A stretch of DNA of 64,000 nt, from contig NZ_STGU01000008.1 of assembly GCF_004912135.1 (NCBI RefSeq), forward strand, positions 124,001 through 188,000, given 5' to 3'. A program made the translations under genes and the position numbers. How positions within the stretch are numbered: the first letter of the stretch is position 1; the number at the start of each line of letters is the position of its first letter. Positions 33,311 through 42,437 of this stretch are shown one piece after another. The DNA is from Rhizobium rosettiformans W3. GTDB lineage: Bacteria; Pseudomonadota; Alphaproteobacteria; Rhizobiales; Rhizobiaceae. The notes beneath the pieces were generated by a model that saw only the letters and a program-made list of their open reading frames with translations, had not been told where the DNA came from and did no database searches.

Positions 33311-34390
33311 TTATCGATCGACCACGAGATCGGTCAGAGGCCTGGAACAACAGGGCAGGAAGAAGCCGGCATCGATCTCGCGCTGACGGATCCCGCCTTC
33401 GTGCTTCATGTCGACGAGACCACTGACGAGCTTCGACTTGCACGTGCCGCAAATGCCGTTGGCGCAGGATGAGGGGATGCGAACACCCATTTTCTTCGCG
33501 CAGGACAGCACAGTCTGCCCGGCATCGACATCGAGCACTTTAGCCTGCTTCAGAAACTGTACCTTGTAGCTGACTGCAGCCGCCGGCACCTCCGCGACGA
33601 CTGCCGGATTATCGACGACGGACGCGTCGAAGCTCTCCTCCAGATACCGATCCGCGCCGACGCCGAGTTCTGCGCAGATCGTGCGTGCCGCCGCCATGAA
33701 CGGTGCGGGTCCGCAGCAAAGGACGTGCCGCGTGGCGATATCCGCCACCATCAACGACAGCAATTCCCTGGAGATCCGTCCGCTCAGACCCGACCAAGCG
33801 GCATCGCCGGTCAGCACCTCCGGCAGGAAAACGAGCCTCAACCCCTTCATGCGGCGCGCCAGAACGACAAGCTCCTCGCGAAACAGCAGATCGAGCGGCG
33901 TGCGGCCGGCATGCAGAAACACCACATCCACCGGTTCGGCCCTGTCTGCCATCTCCCGCACCATCGCCATGACGGGCGTGATCCCGGAGCCGCCCGAAAG
34001 CATCAGGTACTTCGCCGCCTCCGGGCGAATGAACTTGCCCATCGGGCCCGACGCCCGCAGATCCATGCCGGCTTTCAGAGTGTCGTGCATCCAGTTCGAC
34101 ACCTTGCCGCCCGCCACCCGTTTGACGGTCACGGTAACGGCGTTCTGGCGCAGGGGAGATGAGGAGATGCTGTAACAGCGGCCATTCTCCTCATCATCGA
34201 TGCCGGGCTCGAACAGGAAGTACTGCCCCGCCTTGAACGCAATCCTCTTGCCCTGCGGCGATGCCAGCGTGAAGCTTTTGACATCGTGGGTCTCGTCGTG
34301 GACATCGAGACAGACCAGTCTGTCGTCTGTTTCGGGATCCCACACGTCGCTGGCGACAGGGCGGGACATGGTTTCGCCGTCAGTAGCCAT
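33311..34390 (-). CDS. Oxygenase reductase with C-terminal 2Fe-2S ferredoxin domain (GbcB-like)
   Basis: A 359-aa electron-transfer protein. The FAD-binding motif is RCYSISSSPLR, the NAD(P)H motif LSGGSGITPVMAMV, and a plant-type ferredoxin domain is at the C-terminus with CANGICGTC and a later Cys (LPCCSRPL). The ATG at 34390 lies 11 bases inside the end of the Rieske gene, so the two are coupled. It passes electrons from NAD(P)H to the Rieske oxygenase encoded just upstream. The length and domain order match reductases of glycine-betaine or stachydrine demethylases. Confidence 0.88.
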   Translation of the reverse strand: MATDGETMSRPVASDVWDPETDDRLVCLDVHDETHDVKSFTLASPQGKRIAFKAGQYFLFEPGIDDEENGRCYSISSSPLRQNAVTVTVKRVAGGKVSNWMHDTLKAGMDLRASGPMGKFIRPEAAKYLMLSGGSGITPVMAMVREMADRAEPVDVVFLHAGRTPLDLLFREELVVLARRMKGLRLVFLPEVLTGDAAWSGLSGRISRELLSLMVADIATRHVLCCGPAPFMAAARTICAELGVGADRYLEESFDASVVDNPAVVAEVPAAAVSYKVQFLKQAKVLDVDAGQTVLSCAKKMGVRIPSSCANGICGTCKSKLVSGLVDMKHEGGIRQREIDAGFFLPCCSRPLTDLVVDR

Positions 34391-35633
34391 GGGCGCGCAT
34401 CCGATCGATGTACCAGGTGGCGAAGTCGTCGAGTGCGCGCTCGCTGAAGCGAGAATAGGGGCCCGGCTCATAGGCCGGATCGCTCACCCCGGCCTGCGAC
34501 CGGGCCACCAGATCGGCATCCTGGTTGGTGGTTTCGATCCACACATGCGTGAGCTTGTGCAGGTCATAGTCGACACCCTCCACCGCGTCCTTGTGGACCA
34601 GCCACTTGGTGCGCACCAGCGTCTTGTCGGCAGAGAGCGGAATGACCATGGCCGTGACAGCATGGTCGCCCATGAAGTGGTTCCAGCTGTTATGGCCCCA
34701 CAGGTGTGTGTCGCCCAGATCCTTGCGGGTCATCTTCCCGAGAAGTTTCGAAGACGCCGCCGTTGCATCCTCTGTCTGGGACTCGCCAGCACCGGCGATG
34801 ATCAGCCGCTGGGTGCGGAAATTGGTCTCGCAGTCCCGCACCTGCTCGACCGTGGCGGATGGAAAACCGTCCGCTTCCCAGGCCTTGGTGCGCTCGGCAT
34901 AAATGGCAAAATGCGCCTCAGCCTGTTCCCGATCCTCCGCGCTCAGGCTCTCCGGATCGAAGCCGAAGTCCAGATCGACGAAGGAGACGCAGAGCTCGGG
35001 GTGATTGGCCGAGCAGTGGTAACACTCGCGATTGTTTTCCATCGTGAGCTTCCAGTTGCCCTCTTCGATGACATCGACCTGATGGGCGACCTTCGCATTG
35101 CGCAGATCGTAGGGCGCGAGACGCGCGCGCATCACTTCGTCGAGGGTCTCGATATCCTTGGGCGCCTCGTCGGCCAGACAGATATAGATCAGCCCGCCGA
35201 TCGACTTGAACTGGACCGGCTTCAGGCTGCGGCAGCTCTTGTCGAAATCCTTGCCCATATGCGGCGCATAGGAGAGTGCACCATCGAGCTCGTAGGTCCA
35301 CTGATGATAGGGACAGACCAGCTTCGAGACGACCGTCGGGCCAGCGTCGAGGATGCGGGCGCCGCGATGACGACAGACGTTTCGGACCACGCGGATCTCG
35401 TTCTCGTCGTCACGCAGAAGGATGACGCTGATTTTGCCGATATCGATCACGACGGCATCGCCTGCCTCGGGCACTTCGCATTCGAGGCCGACATAGATCC
35501 AGTGCCGCATGAAGAAGACGTCGAGATCGGCTTCGAAGACATCATCGCGCGTGTAGAGACCCGCGGGCAGCGAATGGCCGTCAGCACGTGCGTCGAGAAG
35601 CGAGGAAATGGGGGAGGCGAACCGGTTGAGCAT
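34380..35633 (-). CDS. Rieske non-heme iron oxygenase, quaternary-amine demethylase type (GbcA/Stc2-like)
   Basis: A 417-aa oxygenase alpha subunit. The Rieske cluster ligands are Cys87/His89 in CRHRG and Cys107/His110 in CPYHQW. The mononuclear iron site includes NRECYHCSANHPE with His206 and His211. Glu203, where most ring-hydroxylating enzymes have Asp, is the form seen in carnitine and betaine demethylases such as CntA. The likely reaction is oxidative N-demethylation of glycine betaine or proline betaine, releasing formaldehyde. It is divergent from a LysR gene and coupled to its reductase. The exact substrate is not fixed by sequence. Confidence 0.82.
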   Translation of the reverse strand: MLNRFASPISSLLDARADGHSLPAGLYTRDDVFEADLDVFFMRHWIYVGLECEVPEAGDAVVIDIGKISVILLRDDENEIRVVRNVCRHRGARILDAGPTVVSKLVCPYHQWTYELDGALSYAPHMGKDFDKSCRSLKPVQFKSIGGLIYICLADEAPKDIETLDEVMRARLAPYDLRNAKVAHQVDVIEEGNWKLTMENNRECYHCSANHPELCVSFVDLDFGFDPESLSAEDREQAEAHFAIYAERTKAWEADGFPSATVEQVRDCETNFRTQRLIIAGAGESQTEDATAASSKLLGKMTRKDLGDTHLWGHNSWNHFMGDHAVTAMVIPLSADKTLVRTKWLVHKDAVEGVDYDLHKLTHVWIETTNQDADLVARSQAGVSDPAYEPGPYSRFSERALDDFATWYIDRMRAHGY

Positions 35634-35751
35634 AACACACCCTTATCTGAGGATATGCCGATCATGGCAGAGAGAAAGGGGTATTCAACTGCACAAATAG
35701 GTCAGCTTGACATTACCTGAAGTCATGCGACTTTGACCTCGGGAGATCGAC

Positions 35752-36657
35752 ATGAAGAGCTTGCGACGACAGCTTCCGCCAATGACCGCCCTGATGGCGT
35801 TCGAAGCCGCGGCACGGCTATTGAGCTTCACCAGAGCGGCGGAGGAATTGGGGGTGACGCAGGCTGCGGTCAGCCGCCAGATCCATGCTCTGGAAGAAGA
35901 CTTCGGCTTGCCTTTGTTCAACCGCCTGCATCGCAAGGTGACCTTGACTGCGCAGGGCCAGGCACTCGCCGCAGCGACCAGCAACGCCTTCGGCTTGATC
36001 GCCGATGCCGCCTCGGATCTCCGCCAGGGGAGCAATGACGATCTGACAATCTCGGCCACGGTGGCCTTTTCGCATTTCTGGCTTTTGCCGCGGATCTCGG
36101 AATTCTCCCGCCGTCATCCGGACACGACGCTGCGGATCGTCAGCCAGGATGCCATGCCGGCTCTCGATCAGGGCGACGTGGATGTCGCCATTCGCTTCGG
36201 CGAGGGCAACTGGCCCAATGTTCAGGCGGAAAAGCTGTTCGACGATCTCGTCTTCCCGGTCTGCAGCCCGGAATTCGCGCTGTCGCTCGATCCGGATCTG
36301 CCGCCGGAAGACCTGATCCGTAAGCCGCTCATTTCACACGAAGCCGATGACCCGATGTGGATCGGGTGGATCGAATGGCTGAGCCATTTCGGCGTCACCA
36401 CCACCGGCCGGCTGAAAGGCATGCGCTGCAGCTTCTACACCGAGGCCATCTACGCCACCCTGAACGGCCAGGGCATCACGCTTGGCTGGAACCGCCTCGT
36501 CGGTGACCTGATCGACCAGAACCGTTTGGTCAGACTGGGGGATGCCTCGCTGGTGCCGAAAGGCGGCTATTACGTTCTCGTGCCAGCAAAGCGCCGACAG
36601 AGCCAGGCGCTGCAGCAATTCATGACCTGGCTCTTCGAAAGCCATTCGGGGACGTGA
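35752..36657 (+). CDS. LysR-family regulator, GcvA type
   Basis: A 301-aa LysR regulator beginning MKSLRRQLPPMTALMAFEAA, the typical GcvA-like N-terminus, with the HTH SFTRAAEELGVTQAAVSRQI and an effector-binding domain that includes VDVAIRFGEGNWPNVQAE. It is divergent from the Rieske demethylase gene across a 118-base gap, so that operon is the likely target. GcvA itself responds to glycine, and glycine would be an end product of glycine-betaine breakdown, but I see no direct proof here. Confidence 0.9.
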   Translation: MKSLRRQLPPMTALMAFEAAARLLSFTRAAEELGVTQAAVSRQIHALEEDFGLPLFNRLHRKVTLTAQGQALAAATSNAFGLIADAASDLRQGSNDDLTISATVAFSHFWLLPRISEFSRRHPDTTLRIVSQDAMPALDQGDVDVAIRFGEGNWPNVQAEKLFDDLVFPVCSPEFALSLDPDLPPEDLIRKPLISHEADDPMWIGWIEWLSHFGVTTTGRLKGMRCSFYTEAIYATLNGQGITLGWNRLVGDLIDQNRLVRLGDASLVPKGGYYVLVPAKRRQSQALQQFMTWLFESHSGT

Positions 36658-36715
36658 CACGGCGGCCACGCTGACAGCCGAGCCGGTAGCACCATCTGTT
36701 TAAAACCTGACGGAG

Positions 36716-37219
36716 CTACTTCAGCGGCTTTTCCGGTTCACGGACAGGCTCTGAGGCCTTCGGCAGGATGAAGGGAACGGCGGCCAGGATCAGATAGACG
36801 ACAAAGGTGGAAAGGATGGCCGTCGCCTCGAGCCCGAGGCCAGCGATCACACCGATCGCGGCCGTCGCCCAGATATTGGCGGCGGTGGTGAGACCTTCGA
36901 CCTGACGCTGCGCCGAGCGAACCAGAATGGCGCCGGCGCCGAGAAAACCGATCCCCTGAACAACGCCCTGCAGGACACGCGAGAGATCGCCGATCGCCAT
37001 CCCCGCCTGCTGGGGACCGATGACGAAGAGCGCGGCACCCACCGCTACCAGCATATGGGTTCGCACACCGGCACTTCGCCCCTTGCGCTCGCGCTCATAT
37101 CCCAGAATACCGCCGAGCACTGCTGCGATCGCCACACGGACAGTCACGCGAACGATGGTCGACGCATCCGGCAGATCCGAGAACTCACTGACGAGTGTCG
37201 CCCAGATTTCTTCTAGCAT
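36716..37219 (-). CDS. MgtC/SapB family inner-membrane protein
   Basis: A 167-aa membrane protein with four to five hydrophobic segments and the MgtC/SapB core motifs LGGILGYERERKGRSAGVRTH and QGIGFLGAGAILV. The family includes Salmonella MgtC, which affects ATP synthase and phosphate balance, and many stand-alone members of unknown role. There is no soluble C-terminal regulatory domain, so it is the short form. It lies 84 bases beyond the end of a symporter gene on the same strand; functional linkage is not evident. Confidence 0.87.
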   Translation of the reverse strand: MLEEIWATLVSEFSDLPDASTIVRVTVRVAIAAVLGGILGYERERKGRSAGVRTHMLVAVGAALFVIGPQQAGMAIGDLSRVLQGVVQGIGFLGAGAILVRSAQRQVEGLTTAANIWATAAIGVIAGLGLEATAILSTFVVYLILAAVPFILPKASEPVREPEKPLK

Positions 37220-37303
37220 GGTGCGTCCCTCATGCGCGTCAGAGCCGCAACGGTCCCGACCGGGCGCTCTCCGACGCGCTTCCGGCAGCCATCATCCCGA
37301 TGC

Positions 37304-38767
37304 TCAAGCTTTGGCAAGTTCGCCATCCCCTGCGGCCACGGTATTGCGTGCATGAGGCCAGGCGGCATGATCGAGATCGAGCTCCGGAAATGCCGTCGGC
37401 TGGAAGACGGGCCGCGCCACGCCAGCCTTCAACTGGGCACGGAAGTCGTCGAGGATGCGCAGCGCTACGGGGAACAACATGATGATCGCCATCAGGTTGA
37501 CCACCGCGAGCAGCCCCATCAGCGGGTCGGAGAAGAAGAAGACCGCTGTCGCACCCGGAGCGGTGGCCCCGAGGAAGACGACGACGACGATGGCGAGACG
37601 CAGCGCATGCAGGGCGCCCACCTTCGACGTCATGACCTTCAGCGCGGTCTCGCCGAGATAATAGTTGTAGATGATCGAGCTGAAGGCAAAGAGCAGGATC
37701 GCGAATGTCAGAAAGTATTGCGCCCAATTGCCGACCTGGCTGACCAGCGACTGCTGGGTCAGCACCACGCCATCCACGCCTTCCACGCCCGGCTGATAGA
37801 CGGGGCTGAGCAGGATGATGAAGGCGGTGCAGGAGCAGATGATGATCGTGTCGACAAAGACCGAGAACGACTGGGTGATGCCCTGGCTGACCGGATGGCG
37901 AACATCGGCGGTCGCCGCGACATTGGGGGCAGAACCGAGACCCGCCTCGTTGGAGAAGAGACCGCGACGCAGCCCCTGTGCGAGGGCGGCGCCGAAGCCA
38001 CCGGCGACGGCCTCTTCCAGCCCGAAGGCATTGGCGATGATCGACCAGATCACGCCGGGCACGGCGGTGATGTTGGACGCAATCACCAGCAGCGCCAGAC
38101 CGATATAGATGAAGGCCATGATCGGAATGATCACATCGGCAACCTTCGCAATGCGTCGAATGCCGCCATAGACGATGAAGCCCGTGATGATCGCAAGCAG
38201 GATACCGCTCCACAACCGGTCGACACCCAGACTGTCATTGACGGCGCCCGCAAACGTATTGCCCTGGAAAGCATTGAAGCCGAAGGCAAAGGCAAGCATC
38301 AGGCAGATGGCATAGACAATCGCCAGCCACCGATATTTGGCGCCAAGGCCGTAGATGATGTAGCTGGCCGGTCCGCCCCGATAGGTGCCGTCGCCGTTGG
38401 AGCGCTTGTACAGCTGCGCAAGCGTCGCCTCCACCAGACTGGTCGCCATGCCGATCAGCGCAACCGCCCACATCCAGAACACCGCACCGGGGCCACCCAG
38501 CGTGATGGCAACCGCAACACCGGCAATGTTACCACCACCAACACGACCGCCGACCGAGACGAGAAGTGCCTCACGGGCGCTGATCGCGTTCGGATCGCCA
38601 CTCTGGTTCTTCGAAGACAGCACGCGGAACATGCGGGTGAAGTATTCGATCTGAACGAAGCCGCTCATCACGGTGATGAAGACACCGAAAACAACCAGAA
38701 TGGGAATGAGTGCCCATCCCCAGGTCAGGTCCTCGATCAGCCCGAAAAAGCCGGTGATGAAATCCAT
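37304..38767 (-). CDS. Alanine/glycine:cation symporter (AGCS family)
   Basis: A 487-aa inner-membrane transporter with about eleven membrane segments. AGCS family features are present: GRVGGGNIAGVAVAITLGGPG near residue 88, then GAVFWMWAVALIGMATSLVE, and the EAGLGSAPNVAATA loop. It takes up alanine or glycine with Na+ or H+. GGGGG lies before the ATG. Nearby genes for betaine demethylation would generate glycine, but the symporter may be unrelated. Confidence 0.92.
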   Translation of the reverse strand: MDFITGFFGLIEDLTWGWALIPILVVFGVFITVMSGFVQIEYFTRMFRVLSSKNQSGDPNAISAREALLVSVGGRVGGGNIAGVAVAITLGGPGAVFWMWAVALIGMATSLVEATLAQLYKRSNGDGTYRGGPASYIIYGLGAKYRWLAIVYAICLMLAFAFGFNAFQGNTFAGAVNDSLGVDRLWSGILLAIITGFIVYGGIRRIAKVADVIIPIMAFIYIGLALLVIASNITAVPGVIWSIIANAFGLEEAVAGGFGAALAQGLRRGLFSNEAGLGSAPNVAATADVRHPVSQGITQSFSVFVDTIIICSCTAFIILLSPVYQPGVEGVDGVVLTQQSLVSQVGNWAQYFLTFAILLFAFSSIIYNYYLGETALKVMTSKVGALHALRLAIVVVVFLGATAPGATAVFFFSDPLMGLLAVVNLMAIIMLFPVALRILDDFRAQLKAGVARPVFQPTAFPELDLDHAAWPHARNTVAAGDGELAKA

Positions 38768-39101
38768 AGGCTATGCCCCCCGCAAGTCAGTTACCCCGCC
38801 ACCCGGCCTTTCGAAGCGCCACCTGCCGATCACGCGGCTCGATAGACAATCTCCTCCGGTCGGATGGCACCAGAAGCAGTGTGAAAGTGCGAAAACGCGA
38901 ATTGTTCCATCTTGAACTGCAGTGAGAGGATCAGAATAAGTCGCGACTTACGCACCAGCTCCATCGTCGAACCCTTCATACTGACGGTGATCTCGCCAAC
39001 TTCTGCGGCTCCACAGACGGGAAAATAACCCTTGAAAAAACAGGGTTGGACAGAGCGACCTTTTTTGGGCTTATTGCTGGAAACCGTGTCAGGAGCGTGC
39101 C
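38768..39101. other. Intergenic region upstream of the symporter gene
   Basis: A 334-base non-coding stretch. The only structure I see is an AACCCT/AGGGTT hairpin (39027-39032 with 39042-39047) around an A-rich loop. On the minus strand this is followed by ATTTTC, so it could be a weak terminator. The symporter promoter should lie here but I cannot define it. Confidence 0.4.
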
Positions 39102-39311
39102 GTGCTGCATCATACCGACGACACCATTATTCAGATCGCATTGGACAGACTCGACGACAGCTCGGAGGACGTGCGCAGGGTCGTGACCGATCTCGTGATG
39201 AGCGGCTTCAACGACGTCGACGAACTCGTCGAACTCGCCGGCATCGCCCGGGACAGCATTCTGTCCCTGCGTGAGGACACTTCGGCCGCGACGGCAACCC
39301 ATCCGGGTTGA
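39102..39311 (+). CDS. Small acidic protein of unknown function
   Basis: A 69-aa protein starting at GTG 39102 with AGGAG seven bases upstream. It is acidic and predicted helical (IIQIALDRLDDSSEDVRRVV, then DLVMSGFNDVDELVELAGIA). It has no signal or membrane segment. The good ribosome site and a composition unlike a random frame support it as real. I do not recognise its family. Confidence 0.5.
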   Translation: MLHHTDDTIIQIALDRLDDSSEDVRRVVTDLVMSGFNDVDELVELAGIARDSILSLREDTSAATATHPG

Positions 39312-39356
39312 GTCGCCCGCTCAGGCGGCTGCGATCGAAGTCAGCAACAACTTAGA

Positions 39357-39683
39357 TCACCCGCCTGCACCGAACGGCCCGTTCTCGGCCATTTCGGGAT
39401 ATTGCACAGTCTCTTGGCTATCCGTATCGACGGTGGTCGTTGAAGGCACTGAAAGCCGGATACCGACACCGCCGGCAGCGCTGGTCGCTCGCTCGTCGAT
39501 GAAGCTGATCCCCGCATCTTCCAGAGGGGATCTGAGCGCAGTGAGGGCTGCCTCATCGCCATCGTTGCCGCCGGTTTCGATCGACTGCAATGCCTCCGCC
39601 GCTAGCTTTGCCCGTCGAGCAAGCTCCTCCTGCGTCAGGCCAAGCAGCACGCGAGCCGCAGCGATCTGTCGTCCGGTGATCAT
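39357..39683 (-). CDS. Small XRE-type helix-turn-helix regulator
   Basis: A 108-aa protein. The first 60 residues form an XRE/Cro-type HTH (QIAAARVLLGLTQEELARRA, then KLAAEALQSIETGG). A segment follows (LEDAGISFIDE, GGVGIRL) that is common in small rhizobial regulators of this type, and then a low-complexity tail. No partner toxin gene adjoins it, so I see no toxin-antitoxin pair. It lies downstream of the iron operon end on the same strand, 163 bases away. The target is unknown. Confidence 0.75.
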   Translation of the reverse strand: MITGRQIAAARVLLGLTQEELARRAKLAAEALQSIETGGNDGDEAALTALRSPLEDAGISFIDERATSAAGGVGIRLSVPSTTTVDTDSQETVQYPEMAENGPFGAGG

Positions 39684-39846
39684 CGATATTTCTCCAGGTG
39701 ATGAGAGCGATCAACAGCAACCCGCCGCTGAAAGTTCCATCGCCCCTTTGGGAGCCTCTTCCCCGTAGGACTATCCGATGAGCCAGACGAAGGCTCCGCC
39801 AACGATAATGAAGGCGAGGCGCTCTGGTCGCTCCCCGACCTTGAGG

Positions 39847-41586
39847 TCACTGACGCGCAACGCTTCCCGCATGCAAATCGTGCAGGTACCGATATCGCCC
39901 GTCCCGGAGATCGAGGAGTTCGAGGGGATGTCCCTGCTCGGCAATGCGCCCTTTCTCGATAACCACGACCCGATCCGCATGGGCAACGGTGGCGAGACGG
40001 TGTGCCACGACGAGCGTCGTGCGCCCTTTCGCTAACTCTGCGAGGGACTGCTGGATCGCACGTTCCGTTTCAGTGTCGAGCGCCGACGTCGCCTCATCGA
40101 GGATCAGGATAGGCGGGTTCTTTAGAAAGATGCGTGCAATGGCCAGTCGCTGTTTCTGACCTCCAGAAAGCTTTACTCCCCGCTCTCCTATAACAGTATC
40201 AAGGCCTGCCGGGAGCGAGGTGATGAGGCTGTCCAATTGCGCACGACGGGCCGCCTCCAATATCTCCGCTTCCGTGGCTTCGAGACGGCCGTAGGCGATG
40301 TTCTCGCGGATTGTGCCAGCGAACAGGAAAACATCCTGAGCAACGATCCCGATATTCGATCGCAGCGACTTCAAGGTCATGTCACGAACGTCGATCCCGT
40401 CGATCAGGATCGCGCCTTCCGTCACCTCGTAGAAGCGCGGCAGGAGCGAGCAAACCGTCGTCTTGCCGGCACCCGACGAACCGACAAAGGCAACCGTCTC
40501 CCCCGCCTTGATCGTCAGATTCAGCTGCGTCAGAACAGGCTTTTCAGCCTGGTAGCCGAAACTGACATTGCGATAGACGATTGCCCCGTCCAGGCGTGCG
40601 ACCGTTTTCGCAGCCTCGGCATCCGCGATATCCGGCCTCGTATCAAGAAACTCACAATAGCGCTGAAAACCGGCGAGACCTTTGGGATAGGTCTCAATGA
40701 TCGAGTTGATCTTCTCGATCGGGCTGAAGAAGACGTTGAGCAGCAACAGGAAGCCGACGAAACCTCCGGCTGTCAGGTCCCCGCGCACCACGAACCATGC
40801 GCCTGCCAGCATCACGACAACCTGCACGAAGCGCATCGACAGATAGGAAAGCGACATTGACGCCGCCATCACACTGTAGGCCTGAAGCTTCGTCGATAGA
40901 TAATTTTGATTGTTCTGCGCAAACAGCGCCCGTTCGTGATCCTCGTTGGCGAAAGCCTGAACGACCCGAATGCCGCCGACATTCTCCTCGACGCGGGCGT
41001 TGAACTCGGCCACGCGGCCATAAAGTGCGTGCCAGGTCTGCGTCATCCTCTGCCCATAGACGGTCGTGAGAATGGCCGTGACAGGCACGAGGATTGCCGT
41101 GACGAGCGCCAGCGGCACATGCACCCACAGCATCAAAGCCAGGGCACCGACCAGTGTCATGATGGCGATGAACAGATCCTCAGGCCCGTGATGGGCCACC
41201 TCCCCGATCTCTTCCAGATCCTTCGTGAGCCGCGCCACCAGATGCCCGGTCTTCTGATTGTCGAAGAAACCGAAAGAGAGTTTCTGAAGATGATCGAAGG
41301 CCTTGCGGCGCATCTCGGTCTCGATCCTCAGCCCAAGCATGTGTCCCCAATAGGTCACGATGACCTGGAGCCCGGCGTTGACGACGTAAATGAGGAGCAG
41401 GCCGAGCGACGCCAGCACGATCAGGCCAAGCTCGTTCGTAGGGAGCAGCCTGTCGATGAAGATCGTCACCGCCACGGGAAATGCCAGCTCCAGCAATCCG
41501 GCGGCAACGGCGGAGGAGAAGTCGAGGAAAAACAGGCGGCCATGGGGACGGTAGTATGCAGCAAACCGCGTCAGGAGGTCCTTCAT
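39847..41586 (-). CDS. Exporter-fold ABC transporter (fused membrane and ATPase domains) in the siderophore operon
   Basis: A 579-aa half transporter: six membrane segments (about 15-300), then an ATPase domain with Walker A GSSGAGKTT, signature LSGGQKQRLAIARIF and Walker B ILILDEATSALD. It would work as a homodimer. The ATG at 41586 overlaps the siderophore ATPase stop (ATGA), making it the last gene of the FecIRA-importer operon. Possible jobs are export of a siderophore or of its iron-free form after reduction. Alternatively it could import, as with mycobacterial IrtAB or YbtPQ, which share this fold. Sequence alone does not decide. Confidence 0.88.
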   Translation of the reverse strand: MKDLLTRFAAYYRPHGRLFFLDFSSAVAAGLLELAFPVAVTIFIDRLLPTNELGLIVLASLGLLLIYVVNAGLQVIVTYWGHMLGLRIETEMRRKAFDHLQKLSFGFFDNQKTGHLVARLTKDLEEIGEVAHHGPEDLFIAIMTLVGALALMLWVHVPLALVTAILVPVTAILTTVYGQRMTQTWHALYGRVAEFNARVEENVGGIRVVQAFANEDHERALFAQNNQNYLSTKLQAYSVMAASMSLSYLSMRFVQVVVMLAGAWFVVRGDLTAGGFVGFLLLLNVFFSPIEKINSIIETYPKGLAGFQRYCEFLDTRPDIADAEAAKTVARLDGAIVYRNVSFGYQAEKPVLTQLNLTIKAGETVAFVGSSGAGKTTVCSLLPRFYEVTEGAILIDGIDVRDMTLKSLRSNIGIVAQDVFLFAGTIRENIAYGRLEATEAEILEAARRAQLDSLITSLPAGLDTVIGERGVKLSGGQKQRLAIARIFLKNPPILILDEATSALDTETERAIQQSLAELAKGRTTLVVAHRLATVAHADRVVVIEKGRIAEQGHPLELLDLRDGRYRYLHDLHAGSVARQ

Positions 41587-42437
41587 GACGCCGTCCTCTC
41601 CTTGTCGAGACACCGATCCACAGAGGTATCAGCCGACATGGCGCGTCCCCTTGGCACAATCAGCGGCGAGCCGGCGACCGGATCGCGGATGATGACCGAG
41701 GCGAGGCCGAACACCTCCTCGACCAGCTGTTCCGTGACGATCGAAGACGGTTGGCCTTCCGCAAGGACCGCGCCATTCTTCATGGCGATCAGATGCGTGG
41801 CGTAGCGGCAGGCTTGGTTGAGATCATGAAGCACGGCAACGATCGTTCGGCCTGCAGCGTTAAGATCGGCAAGCAGTTCCATCAGTTCGATCTGGTGGGC
41901 GATATCGAGGAACGTGGTCGGCTCGTCGAGCAGCAGGATCGGCGTCTCCTGCGCCAGGACCATGGCAATCCAGACACGCTGCCGCTGCCCGCCGGAAAGC
42001 TCGTGCATCAGCCGCCCGGAGAGCTCTGCAACCCGCGTTGCTTCCATCGCCCTGATCACCGCCTCCTCATCCGCCTTCGACCATTGGCGCAGGAAGGACT
42101 GGTGTGGGTAGCGCCCCCGCGCCACCAGATCCGCCACCGTTATGCCCTCCGGTGCGCTGGAGGACTGCGGCAGAAGGCCAAGGCGGCGCGCAAGCTCTTT
42201 CGGCGGCAGATCACGGAGGCTCCGTCCATCGAGGATCACCTGGCCCGCGGCGGGAGCGAGCAAGCGCGACAGCGCGCGCAGCAGGGTGGATTTTCCGCAG
42301 GCATTCGGCCCGACGATGACGGTGAAAGCCCCGTCGGGAATGGCAACCGAGAGTTCTCGCGAGATGGTGCGCTCGTCGTATCGCAGGGTGATGGTGTCGG
42401 CGTACAGGCGGTCGGAGACGGATAAGGGATTGGTCAT
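41583..42437 (-). CDS. Iron-siderophore ABC ATP-binding protein (FecE/FhuC type)
   Basis: A 284-aa ATPase. Walker A is GPNACGKST, the signature LSGGQRQRVWIAMVLAQ, Walker B ILLLDEPTTFLD and the switch VLHDLNQACRYATH. It is closely similar in layout to the ATPase at 27169-27990, as expected for paralogous siderophore systems. Both ends join neighbours through 4-base ATGA overlaps. Confidence 0.93.
   Translation of the reverse strand: MTNPLSVSDRLYADTITLRYDERTISRELSVAIPDGAFTVIVGPNACGKSTLLRALSRLLAPAAGQVILDGRSLRDLPPKELARRLGLLPQSSSAPEGITVADLVARGRYPHQSFLRQWSKADEEAVIRAMEATRVAELSGRLMHELSGGQRQRVWIAMVLAQETPILLLDEPTTFLDIAHQIELMELLADLNAAGRTIVAVLHDLNQACRYATHLIAMKNGAVLAEGQPSSIVTEQLVEEVFGLASVIIRDPVAGSPLIVPRGRAMSADTSVDRCLDKERTAS

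Noticed and set aside
34200-35720. Open frame of 506 codons antisense to the Rieske gene and reductase N-terminus
   Set aside because: Shadow of two genes with complete cofactor motifs.
37232-38845. Open frame of 537 codons antisense to the symporter
   Set aside because: The translation is hydrophilic low-complexity sequence (His, Asp, Arg rich) complementary to membrane segments, and the AGCS family match on the minus strand is clear.
39357-39683. Toxin-antitoxin module around the small XRE protein
   Set aside because: The adjacent 69-aa frame is on the opposite strand, not overlapping, and has no toxin features.
39771-39986. Possible 71-aa minus-strand gene overlapping the end of the exporter-fold ABC gene
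   Set aside because: Most of it lies inside a well-supported gene in another frame, and no ribosome site is seen.
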